From Deinococcus sp. (GTDB lineage: Bacteria; Deinococcota; Deinococci; Deinococcales; Deinococcaceae), in the NCBI RefSeq assembly GCF_018260405.1, contig NZ_JAGLBG010000048.1:1-19561 (forward strand): DNA of 19,561 bases, given 5' to 3'. Below are positions 1 to 6,856 of the stretch, in pieces. How positions within the stretch are numbered: the stretch's first letter is position 1; each line of letters opens with the position of its first letter. The notes under the pieces were generated by a model that worked only from the letters and a program-made list of their open reading frames with translations, was not told where the DNA came from and searched no databases. Both the position numbers and the translations under genes were made by a program.

Positions 1-314
1 CAGTTGGGACAGATCTTTTGCGTAATGTCCCTACTCTACCCCTTTCCGCTTCGCAAGTCCCCCTGCTGAGCAGTTACTATTTATGACTGAATGGGGTAAG
101 TGAGAGTTATACCTAATCTTTCCACTCTGGACGCTCGGACACCCGCCGCGCCGCCTCCCGCTGAAACTCCCTCGGGGCTTCACCGCCTATCGGCCCGTAA
201 ACGCGCTTAAAGCACTCGGTCAATTCCTCACCAGTCATCCAGTTCTTTCTTCTTGCCCAGACCGCTCTTTTGGCTCGTCGGTCACGCCTGGTTCCTGCGC
301 TCAAACGAGGTTCT
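1..314. other. Left-edge leader region, largely non-coding
   Basis: No convincing plus-strand gene occupies this stretch ahead of the DUF5682 gene. The first 110 bases are AT-richer than the rest of the window and all plus-strand frames close quickly. A plus-strand frame from position 3 to a TGA at 84-86 could be the tail of an upstream gene, but its codon usage lacks the G/C third-position bias of the neighbours, so I do not call it. The only candidate gene is a 41-codon minus-strand ORF (113-238), listed separately. Confidence 0.5.
113..238 (-). CDS. Possible small hypothetical protein (41 aa)
   Basis: A minus-strand ATG at 236-238 opens a 41-codon frame ending in TAG at 113-115. The product is charged, with many Glu and Arg, and would be mainly helical. 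Upstream on the minus strand is a purine-rich AAGAAAGAA run, a weak ribosome-binding candidate. It diverges from the DUF5682 gene, with the two start codons about 77 bases apart. I recognise no family. Codon third positions are only moderately G/C-rich. It could equally be a chance ORF in a regulatory spacer; an upstream in-frame start would run it into the neighbouring gene. Confidence 0.22.
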   Translation of the reverse strand: MTGEELTECFKRVYGPIGGEAPREFQREAARRVSERPEWKD

Positions 315-2624
315 ATGCCCCAACTCCACATTTTCCCCATCCGTCATCACGGCCCCGGCTCGGCGCGTTCGCTGGAGCACGCGCTGGAGGCCCTGCAACC
401 CGACATCGTGCTGGTCGAAGGCCCCGCCGATGCCGACGCCCTGCTGCCCTTCTTGACCCGCCCCGACACCGAGCCGCCCGTGGCGCTGCTGGCCTATGTG
501 CAAGATGACCCCGCCCGCGCCTCGTTCTGGCCTTTCGCGGCCTTTAGCCCCGAGTATGTCGCCTTTCGCTGGGCCGCCAAAGCAGGCGCAAAGGCCCATT
601 TCATGGATTTGCCCGCCAGTGCCACGCTAGGTTTTGGGGCACAAGACGAGGAGGAAGACCCTGGCCTCTCCAATGTTGACCTGCTCAATGTTGACCTGTA
701 CAGCGACCCCTTGCGCCTGCTGGCCGAAGCAGCGGGCTACAGCGACTTCGAGCGCTGGTGGGAAACGCTGGTCGAGGCCAGGGGCGGCCATGACGCAGGG
801 GCCATGAGCCAGGAGGCACAGCCCACAGCCCATAGCTCGCCAGGCAAAGCCGACGGGCAAGTCTTCGCCGCCGTGCTGGAAGCCATGCACGCTGTCCGCG
901 AGGATGTCCCGGCGGCGTCGGGCCGCGAGGCGATGCGCGAGGCCCAGATGCGCCAGACCATTCGCGCCGCGCTAGGGGAAGGCTTTCAACGGGTGGCGGT
1001 GGTCTGCGGGGCGTGGCACGCGCCTGCACTCGACCCGCAGGCGTTCGCGGCCAAGGACGACGCGGCGCTCCTTAAGGGCCTGCCGAAAGCCAAGGTCAGC
1101 CTGACCTGGGTGCCGTGGACACACGGACGCCTGAGCCAGAGCAGCGGCTACGGCGCGGGCGTGCGTTCGCCGGGGTATTACCAGCACCTGTTCAGCACGC
1201 CGCACAACGTCACCGAGCGCTGGTTTGCCCGCGCCGCTCGGCTGCTGCGTGAGGAAAAACTCGAGGCCAGCAGCGCCAGCGTGATCGAGGCGACCCGGCT
1301 TGCCAATAGCCTCGCCGCGCTGCGGAGCCGCGCCCTGCCGGGGCTGGACGAACTAAACGAGGCTGCCCTGAGCGTCTTTGGCTGGGACAGCGACCTGCCG
1401 CTGCGCCTGATCGGTGAAAAACTGATCGTGGGCGAGGCGCTGGGCCACGTGCCGGATGATACCCCCAGCGTGCCTCTGGCGCAGGATCTCGCGCGGCTGC
1501 AAAAGCGGTTGCGCCTGAAGGTGCAGGCCGAGCAGCACGAGCTGGCGCTGGACCTACGCAAAAACGGCGATCTGGAGCGCAGCGCCCTCTTTCACCGCCT
1601 GAAGTTGCTGGGCGTGCCCTGGGCGCAGGAAAGGTACTCGGCGGGCCTGGGCACCTTCAAGGAAAACTGGGCGCTGCGCTGGCAACCCGAATTCAGCGTG
1701 CGGCTGGTCGAGGCGAGTCGCTACGGTCAGACCGTCGAGGACGCCGCCACGGCGCATTCCATCGGCGCCGCCCGGAATGCAGGCACGCTGGCTGAACTGA
1801 CCCAGCTGCTCGAAGAGATCCGCTACGCCGACCTGACCCGCGCCGTGCCGCCCGCGCTAGACGCCCTGAACGCCCGCGCCGCCCTGAGTGCCGATGTGGG
1901 CGACCTGCTCGACGCGCTGCCGCCGCTGGCGAGGCTGGCCCGCTACGGCGACGTGCGAGGCCGTGAGGGTGGGGGAGACGCCGCCGCCGCTGGAACCTTT
2001 CGCACGCTGCTGACGCGGGCGGCGGTAGGGCTGCCGACAGCCGCCATTTCGCTGAGCGCCGAGTCCGCCGAAGCCCTGCGCACCCAGGTGCAGCGTGGTG
2101 ACGCGGCCATCCGGCTGCTGGATAGCGCCGACGCCTTGGCCGAGTGGCATGACGCTCTGGAGCGGCTGGCGGGCCGCGACGACGTGGCCCCGCTGCTGGC
2201 CGGTGACGCGGTGCGGCGGTTGCGCGACGCGGGCAGGCTCGGCGCCGCCGAGGTCGAGCGCCGTATGGGGCTGGCGCTGGGAGCCGCACAACCGCTAGAC
2301 GTGACCGCTTGGCTTGGCGGCTTTCTGGGCGACAGCGGCACACTGCTGGTTCACGACGGTGCGCTGTTGGCGCTGCTCGACGACTGGCTGTGCGGGCTAG
2401 ACGCCGAAGCCTTTCAGGAGACGTTGCCACTGCTGCGGCGAGTGTTTTCACGCCTGGGCAAACCCGAACGCCGCGCCATCGGTGAAAGTCTGCGCGGCAG
2501 CGGCCAACGGCTCACCGAAACTGAAATCGACGAGACGCTTGGCCTACAGGTCATCCCGGTGGTGGCGCGGCTGCTTGGCCTAGACGGACTCGGCTTGAAA
2601 GGTGCACCCCGAGCGGACTCGTAG
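315..2624 (+). CDS. DUF5682 family protein
   Basis: The product is 769 residues from ATG 315, which has GAGG at 307-310, four bases upstream; an in-frame ATG at 270 has no such signal. The N-terminus carries the family hallmark RHHGPGSARSL (residues 10-20), followed by a VLVEGP motif near 32-37. A FMDLP segment near 96-100, a REAQMRQ segment near 208-214 and CGAWHAP near 231-237 follow. This layout (basic/His motif, Glu-Gly-Pro, then a hydrophobic strand ending in Gly-x-x-His) recalls the EreA/ChaN/TraB-like hydrolase superfamily. The last 500 residues are helical and Leu/Ala/Arg-rich with no motif I recognise. DUF5682 proteins are usually encoded beside MoxR-type AAA ATPases and von Willebrand factor A proteins; neither is visible here. 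The biochemical activity is unknown. The final codons and the TAG stop lie inside an interspersed repeat (2612-2642). An in-frame 15-base duplication occurs at 671-698. Confidence 0.85.
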   Translation: MPQLHIFPIRHHGPGSARSLEHALEALQPDIVLVEGPADADALLPFLTRPDTEPPVALLAYVQDDPARASFWPFAAFSPEYVAFRWAAKAGAKAHFMDLPASATLGFGAQDEEEDPGLSNVDLLNVDLYSDPLRLLAEAAGYSDFERWWETLVEARGGHDAGAMSQEAQPTAHSSPGKADGQVFAAVLEAMHAVREDVPAASGREAMREAQMRQTIRAALGEGFQRVAVVCGAWHAPALDPQAFAAKDDAALLKGLPKAKVSLTWVPWTHGRLSQSSGYGAGVRSPGYYQHLFSTPHNVTERWFARAARLLREEKLEASSASVIEATRLANSLAALRSRALPGLDELNEAALSVFGWDSDLPLRLIGEKLIVGEALGHVPDDTPSVPLAQDLARLQKRLRLKVQAEQHELALDLRKNGDLERSALFHRLKLLGVPWAQERYSAGLGTFKENWALRWQPEFSVRLVEASRYGQTVEDAATAHSIGAARNAGTLAELTQLLEEIRYADLTRAVPPALDALNARAALSADVGDLLDALPPLARLARYGDVRGREGGGDAAAAGTFRTLLTRAAVGLPTAAISLSAESAEALRTQVQRGDAAIRLLDSADALAEWHDALERLAGRDDVAPLLAGDAVRRLRDAGRLGAAEVERRMGLALGAAQPLDVTAWLGGFLGDSGTLLVHDGALLALLDDWLCGLDAEAFQETLPLLRRVFSRLGKPERRAIGESLRGSGQRLTETEIDETLGLQVIPVVARLLGLDGLGLKGAPRADS
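671..698 (+). repeat. 15-base in-frame tandem duplication
   Basis: CAATGTTGACCTG occurs at 671-683 and again at 686-698 (period 15). It encodes back-to-back NVDLL/NVDLY within the DUF5682 protein, in a variable acidic loop, so it keeps the reading frame. Confidence 0.7.
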
Positions 2625-2642
2625 AGCTGCGCCGCAGAGCGA
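2612..2642 (-). repeat. Interspersed repeat, copy A
   Basis: Read on the minus strand this 31-base core begins TCGCTCTGCGGCGCAG and ends ACGAGTCCGCT. It matches the core at 9731-9761 at 30 of 31 positions, with looser copies at 16876, 18860 and 19203. The centre CTGCGGCGCAG is a near-perfect palindrome. The repeat overlaps the last codons and the stop of the DUF5682 gene. Confidence 0.75.
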
Positions 2643-2674
2643 GCAGGAGAGAAACGGCTTCCGGGTGAGTGGAG

Positions 2675-2680
2675 TATCTT
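2675..2680 (+). promoter_or_regulatory. -10 box for a leaderless start of the MBL-fold gene
   Basis: TATCTT is followed by exactly six bases and then ATG 2687. This is the spacing of leaderless transcripts in Deinococcus, where transcription starts at the A of the start codon. No good -35 was seen. Confidence 0.5.
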
Positions 2681-2686
2681 CAGAAT

Positions 2687-3337
2687 ATGACTTTGCCTGC
2701 TCCCCAACAACACGGCGCCGTGCGACTCTGGTCGCTTCCGACTGGTCCCCTTCAGGAAAACACGTTGCTGGTGGCCGGAGCCGGGAACCAGGGCTTTTTG
2801 ATCGATCCCGGCGACGATGCCGCGCAGATTCTGGAGCTGGTAAAGCAGTCGGGCATAACGGTGCAGGCCATTTTGCTAACCCATGCCCATTTCGACCATA
2901 TCGGGGCGGTGCAGCCGGTGCGGGAGGCCCTGCGCGTGCCAGTCTACCTGCATCCCGCCGACGCGCCCCTGTATGCGGCGGCGGCCAGCAGCGCGGCCCG
3001 CTGGAACCTGCCGTTTGTGCAGCCCGACGCGCCCGAGCATCAGATCAGTCAGGGACAGGTTTTTACGGCGGGCGACCTGACGCTGATCGCCCGTGAACTG
3101 CCGGGCCACGCGCCGGGCCATGTGGTTTTTGTAAGCGAGGGCTTTGTGATCGCCGGAGACACCCTGTTTGCGGGCAGCATCGGGCGCACCGACCTGCCCG
3201 GCGGCAACCATCCCCAGCTGATCGAGGGCATTCAGCGTGAGCTGTTGCCTTTGCCCGCAGCGACGGCGGTGTATCCAGGGCACGGACCAGCGACCACCAC
3301 CGGACGCGAGCAGCAGACCAACCCGTTTCTACGCTGA
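2687..3337 (+). CDS. MBL-fold metallo-hydrolase, glyoxalase II-like
   Basis: This 216-residue protein has all the metal ligands of the metallo-beta-lactamase fold. They are THAHFDH (His66, His68, Asp70, His71), His in LPGHAPGHV, Asp in IAGDTLF, and the final His in YPGHGPATTTG. The sequence GSIGRTDLPGG and the short length (no C-terminal helical glyoxalase II domain) place it with the YcbL-type thioesterases that hydrolyse S-lactoylglutathione-like or other thioesters; the substrate is not determinable. I prefer ATG 2687 because a TATCTT box lies six bases ahead of it; an in-frame GTG at 2669 would add six residues. It follows the DUF5682 gene by 62 bases, but the repeat in the gap and the separate -10 box argue for its own promoter. 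It converges on thrC. Confidence 0.9.
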   Translation: MTLPAPQQHGAVRLWSLPTGPLQENTLLVAGAGNQGFLIDPGDDAAQILELVKQSGITVQAILLTHAHFDHIGAVQPVREALRVPVYLHPADAPLYAAAASSAARWNLPFVQPDAPEHQISQGQVFTAGDLTLIARELPGHAPGHVVFVSEGFVIAGDTLFAGSIGRTDLPGGNHPQLIEGIQRELLPLPAATAVYPGHGPATTTGREQQTNPFLR

Positions 3338-3387
3338 GGCGGGAGGCAGAGGCGAAAAGGAAAAATACGAATTTCGCGGAGTCCGTG

Positions 3388-3414
3388 TTACGCGTGCGTA
3401 ATTACGAGTGCGTA
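3388..3414. repeat. Imperfect 13-base direct repeat at the thrC stop
   Basis: TTACGCGTGCGTA (3388-3400) is repeated as TTACGAGTGCGTA (3402-3414), period 14, one mismatch. The second copy contains the thrC stop codon. No clear terminator is present in this 64-base convergent spacer. Confidence 0.5.
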
Positions 3415-4829
3415 CTATTTCCCAGTTTCCCAGCGATAAACGCCTTCAGCGCTGCCACGTCATTCGGCAGCACCTCGCAAAAGCGTTCGCCTTTTTCAAT
3501 CCCGGCAAAGCGTGCGGGGCGTTCGGGGGTGCGGCCCACCGCCTCTATCACGGTTTCCTCGAACTTGGCAGGCAGGGCGGTTTCCAGGCAGACCATCGGC
3601 ACGCCGGGACGCTTAAATTGTTCGCCTACCAGCACACCATCAGCGGTGTGAGGGTCAATCAGGCGGCCAAATTGCGTGTCAATGCGTTTAATCGTCGCCA
3701 GGCGGTCAGCGTGGGTGCTGCGGCCCGACCTAAAGCCACTGGCCTGCACCGCGTCCCAGTGGGCCGAACCTTGCAGATTCACCGGACGAGACGCGCCAAC
3801 TTCGTCCCACCAGCCTTTGGTCTGAAGAGCGTCGCTGCCCGCAATCAGGTACAGATAGCGCTCGAAATTGCTAGCTTTGCCGATGTCCATGCTGGGGCTG
3901 GAGGTTTGCGCGACCTGCGCGGCGGGCCGGACATGGTAGTTTCCGGTGGTAAAGAATTCGTGCAGTACGTCGTTTTCGTTGCTGGCGACCAGCAGGCGGC
4001 CAAGCGGTAGGCCCATGCGTTTGGCGAGGTATCCGGCGAACACGTTGCCGAAATTGCCACTGGGTACGCTGAAATCGGCCTCGGCCCCGGCAGGTAGCCC
4101 CAGCGCAAAGTAGCCCTTGAAGTAGTACACCGCCTGCGCCAGGACCCGCGCCCAGTTAATGGAGTTGACCGCGCCAATGTCATACTTCTGCTTGAATTCG
4201 GCGTCGCCGTTGACCTCTTTCACCAAATCCTGGCAATCGTCAAACACGCCCTCCACGGCAATGTTAAAGATGTTGGGTTCGTTCAGCCCGTACATCTGCG
4301 CCTGCTGAAAGGCACTCATGCGACCCTGTGGCGAGAGCATAAACACGTTCACGCGCGGCTTGCCGAGCATGGCATACTCGGCGGCGCTGCCCGTATCGCC
4401 CGAGGTCGCGCCCAGGATATTAAGCCGCTGGCCGCGTTTTTCCAGCGTGTACTCAAAAACGTGGCCCAGGAACTGCATCGCCATGTCCTTGAAGGCCAGA
4501 CTGGGGCCGTTGGAGAGTTCCAGCAGGTACAGGCCGGAGTCGCCCAGCGGTGTCAGCGGCGTAATCTCGGGGCTGTGAAAGGCTTGCTCGGTGTAGGTGG
4601 CGTGCAGCAGCGCCCGTAAATCGGCTTCGGGAATGTCACTGATGAAGGGCCGCATGACTGCGTAAGCGAGGTCGGGGTAACTTAGGCCGCGCAGGGCTTC
4701 AATGTCTGTAGGCGAAAAGGTCGGGATGCTTTCGGGCATCGCCAGCCCCCCGTCGGGCGCGAGGCCCATCAACAGAACATCCGAAAACTGCCCCAGGTTG
4801 GCCGCGCCGCGCGTAGAAACGTACATCAT
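3402..4829 (-). CDS. thrC: Threonine synthase
   Basis: The enzyme converts O-phosphohomoserine to threonine using pyridoxal phosphate, the last step of threonine biosynthesis. The product is 475 residues, the longer bacterial/fungal type. It opens with YVSTRG, and LAPDGGLAMPE follows at about 23-33, as in that class. Lys114 in SLAFKDMAMQ is the expected PLP Schiff-base lysine. ATSGDTGSAA (141-150) is the phosphate-binding loop. VPSGNFGNVFAGY further on is also typical. I chose ATG at 4827-4829 rather than an upstream in-frame start because the family N-terminus begins there and a TACAGT box sits exactly six bases ahead. It diverges from the TPR-like gene across a 243-base spacer in which I see no other gene. 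It looks monocistronic; no homoserine kinase or dehydrogenase gene is in the window. Confidence 0.96.
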   Translation of the reverse strand: MMYVSTRGAANLGQFSDVLLMGLAPDGGLAMPESIPTFSPTDIEALRGLSYPDLAYAVMRPFISDIPEADLRALLHATYTEQAFHSPEITPLTPLGDSGLYLLELSNGPSLAFKDMAMQFLGHVFEYTLEKRGQRLNILGATSGDTGSAAEYAMLGKPRVNVFMLSPQGRMSAFQQAQMYGLNEPNIFNIAVEGVFDDCQDLVKEVNGDAEFKQKYDIGAVNSINWARVLAQAVYYFKGYFALGLPAGAEADFSVPSGNFGNVFAGYLAKRMGLPLGRLLVASNENDVLHEFFTTGNYHVRPAAQVAQTSSPSMDIGKASNFERYLYLIAGSDALQTKGWWDEVGASRPVNLQGSAHWDAVQASGFRSGRSTHADRLATIKRIDTQFGRLIDPHTADGVLVGEQFKRPGVPMVCLETALPAKFEETVIEAVGRTPERPARFAGIEKGERFCEVLPNDVAALKAFIAGKLGNSTHS

Positions 4830-4835
4830 GCGGTT

Positions 4836-4841
4836 ACTGTA
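4836..4841 (-). promoter_or_regulatory. -10 box for leaderless thrC
   Basis: On the minus strand TACAGT is followed by six bases (AACCGC) and ATG 4829. There is no Shine-Dalgarno sequence. No clear -35 at 16-18 bases was found. Confidence 0.5.
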
Positions 4842-5060
4842 GCGAGTTAGAAGTGTGGGCACGGTCAGGGCGGCTAGGCGAGGACTGCTGCTGGATTCCC
4901 ATAGTCTGCTGTGGCTGACCCTGAAACCTGGGCTTTTGCCTGCGCCGCTGCTCAAGTCCTTGCAGGCCGACCCCGCTGCTCACGCGCTACCAAGTCCCGC
5001 CGCTGCCCCTCAGTGTGCAGAGCGTGGCGAATGTGGACTGTAGACTGTACCCCCACGATC

Positions 5061-5066
5061 TATAAT
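5061..5066 (+). promoter_or_regulatory. Consensus -10 box for the leaderless TPR-like gene
   Basis: A perfect TATAAT is followed by six bases (CCCCCC) and ATG 5073. There is no ribosome-binding site, so a leaderless mRNA is the simplest reading. The -35 region is weak. Confidence 0.65.
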
Positions 5067-5072
5067 CCCCCC

Positions 5073-5390
5073 ATGCGCCCCGCCTACCTCACCGCCGCCC
5101 GCGACCTGCAACTGGGCCGCGAATGGGCCGTCGAGGGCGAAACCCGCAAGGCGCTGGGGGCCTACCGCGACGCGCTGGATTTGCTCCGGACATTGCCCCC
5201 CGAGCGCACCCGCGACATCCTGTTGGGGCACGTGCATCTGGCGTTTTACCAGACCTACACGCTGATGGGCGACGCAAAAACAGGCCAGCACCACCTGCAA
5301 CAGGGGGTCAGTTACGCCCGCAGCACCCGCGACCCAGTGGCCCGCGCCATTGCCGAGGAATGTCTGAGCGGGCTGGAAACGGTATTGTAA
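5073..5390 (+). CDS. Small TPR-like helical protein
   Basis: This 105-residue protein is made of amphipathic helices. The pattern AREWAVEGETRKALGAYRDAL looks like a tetratricopeptide helix pair, and a second pair spans the HVHLAFYQTYTLMGD and HHLQQGVSYA segments. Tetratricopeptide folds usually mediate protein-protein contacts; no catalytic motif or signal peptide is visible, so it is probably cytoplasmic. ATG 5073 is supported by a consensus TATAAT six bases upstream; the longer open frame from 4911 has no coding character before 5073. It is a single gene diverging from thrC and converging on glyA. Its function is unknown to me, and the TPR assignment rests on pattern only. Confidence 0.75.
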   Translation: MRPAYLTAARDLQLGREWAVEGETRKALGAYRDALDLLRTLPPERTRDILLGHVHLAFYQTYTLMGDAKTGQHHLQQGVSYARSTRDPVARAIAEECLSGLETVL

Positions 5391-5423
5391 AACGCAAAAG
5401 GCCAGAGCACAGGAGTTGAAGAA

Positions 5424-5553
5424 TAGCCCTGTTGCGAAAGTGGGGGTCAGGCCGCCCCGAGCGGACTGGCAAAGCGGGTTCGGGCACTTTTCCCAGACCC
5501 GCGTAACTGTAGCTATACAGCGCCAGCGGGAACAGGCCACCGCGCAGGGGCTA
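5424..5553. mobile_element. MITE-like element, diverged copy 1
   Basis: The left 39 bases (5422-5460) match 10289-10327 at 35 positions, including the shared stretch GTGGGGGTC(A/G)GGCCGCCCCGA. The left tip TAGCCCTGTTGCG is mirrored imperfectly (9 of 13) by the reverse complement of 5541-5553. Inside is a hairpin pairing GCGGGT (5474-5479) with ACCCGC (5497-5502). No ORF is present. The right boundary is an inference. It fills the spacer between the TPR-like gene and glyA. Confidence 0.45.
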
Positions 5554-5573
5554 AACCACCCGGCCTTTTTGCC

Positions 5574-6782
5574 TTAGGGCAGCATGAACCCGCCCGCGAA
5601 CTCGTGAACCTCGGCCTGCACGTCTTCGCCTGTTAGCGCCCGGTCGATCAGGTCGGCAATCTTGGGCATATCCTTTTCGGTCATGCCGCGTGTGGTCACA
5701 GCCGCCGTGCCGATGCGGATGCCGCCGCCGTGCATGATTTTCTCGGTGTCGTAGGGCAGCGTGGACTTGCTGATGGTGATGTGGTTGGCGTCCAGGGCCT
5801 TGGTCGCCTTGGTGCCGTTCAGCCCCTGTGCGCGTAGGTCGAGCACGAACAGGTGGTTGTCGGTGCCGCCGGAGACGACGCGGTAACCCCTCTTCTCGAA
5901 CTCAGCGGCCAGGGCGCGGCAGTTGGCGATAATTTGTTTGGCGTACTGCTTGAATTCGGGTTGCAGCGCCTCGCCAAACGCTACCGCTTTGCCCGCGATG
6001 ACATGCTCCAATGGGCCGCCCTGGTAGCCGGGGAACACGGCGCGGTCAATTTTGGCGGCAATCTCGGGGTCATTGCCCAGGATAATTCCGCCGCGTGGCC
6101 CGCGCAGGGTCTTATGGGTGGTGCTGGCGACCACGTGCGCGTGGGGCAGCGCGTTGGGGTGTTCGCCCGCCGCAATCAGGCCCGCGATGTGGGCGATGTC
6201 GGCAAACAAAATCGCGCCTACCTCGTCAGCAATGGCGCGGAAGGCCGCGAAGTCGATTATCCGGCTGTAGGCGCTGGCCCCGGCAATAATCATCTTCGGC
6301 TTGCTTTCCAGGGCAATGCGGCGCACCTCGGCCATATCGATCAGTTCAGTTTTTTCGTCTACCTTGTAGTCCACCATGCTGTAGCGCAGGCCCGAAAAGT
6401 TGGCCTTGTTGCCGTGCGTCAGGTGGCCGCCGTGCGAGAGGTTCATGCCCAGCACCACGTCGCCGGGTTCCAGCAGGGCGTTGTACACCGCGAGGTTAGC
6501 GCTGCTGCCACTGTGGGGCTGCACGTTGGCCCACGCCGCCCCGAACAGTTCCTTGGCGCGGTCAATGGCAAGTTGCTCGACCTTGTCCACCACTTCGCAG
6601 CCGCCGTACCAGCGTTTGCCGGGGTAGCCCTCGGCGTACTTGTTGGTCAGCAGGCTGCCCTGGGCCTCGCGCACGGCGGCGCTGGTGAAGTTCTCGGAGG
6701 CGATCAATTCCAGGCCGGTGCGCTGGCGTTCGCCTTCCTGGGCGATCAGGTCAAAAACAGCGGTGTCGCGTGGTTGGGTCAT
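5574..6782 (-). CDS. glyA: Serine hydroxymethyltransferase
   Basis: This PLP enzyme interconverts serine and glycine, passing the one-carbon unit to tetrahydrofolate. At 402 residues it is the usual bacterial length. Recognisable segments are LELIASENF (25-32), NKYAEGYPGKRWYGG (47-61), NVQPHSGSSAN (86-96), LSHGGHLTHG (115-124), DIAHIAGL (195-202) and STTHKTLRGPRGG (220-232), where Lys224 binds PLP. The ATG at 6780-6782 is supported by the family N-terminus and by a TAACGT box six bases ahead. It reads toward the TPR-like gene. The antiporter gene upstream on the same strand ends 74 bases away, but the -10 box suggests glyA has its own promoter. Confidence 0.97.
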   Translation of the reverse strand: MTQPRDTAVFDLIAQEGERQRTGLELIASENFTSAAVREAQGSLLTNKYAEGYPGKRWYGGCEVVDKVEQLAIDRAKELFGAAWANVQPHSGSSANLAVYNALLEPGDVVLGMNLSHGGHLTHGNKANFSGLRYSMVDYKVDEKTELIDMAEVRRIALESKPKMIIAGASAYSRIIDFAAFRAIADEVGAILFADIAHIAGLIAAGEHPNALPHAHVVASTTHKTLRGPRGGIILGNDPEIAAKIDRAVFPGYQGGPLEHVIAGKAVAFGEALQPEFKQYAKQIIANCRALAAEFEKRGYRVVSGGTDNHLFVLDLRAQGLNGTKATKALDANHITISKSTLPYDTEKIMHGGGIRIGTAAVTTRGMTEKDMPKIADLIDRALTGEDVQAEVHEFAGGFMLP

Positions 6783-6788
6783 GCAGCT

Positions 6789-6794
6789 ACGTTA
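6789..6794 (-). promoter_or_regulatory. -10 box for leaderless glyA
   Basis: On the minus strand TAACGT is followed by six bases (AGCTGC) and ATG 6782, with no Shine-Dalgarno sequence. Confidence 0.45.
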
Positions 6795-6856
6795 ACATTC
6801 CGGGTGCGACCGGGCAGCCGAGGTGTCTTTGCAGGTCAGACGAGCCGGTGCCCCGC

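Noticed and set aside
3..86. Plus-strand tail of an upstream gene at the left edge
   Set aside because: Frame is open for 27 codons but without G/C third-position bias or recognisable residues; cannot be separated from chance.
5470..5510. GGTTCG-like T-arm motif suggesting a tRNA
   Set aside because: No acceptor stem, anticodon arm or CCA context around it; it is part of a simple hairpin in the repeat element.
5534..5570. AGGCC...GGCCT followed by T-run as a terminator for the TPR-like gene
   Set aside because: Five-base stem with a 23-base loop is too weak to call; it also overlaps the putative repeat element tip.
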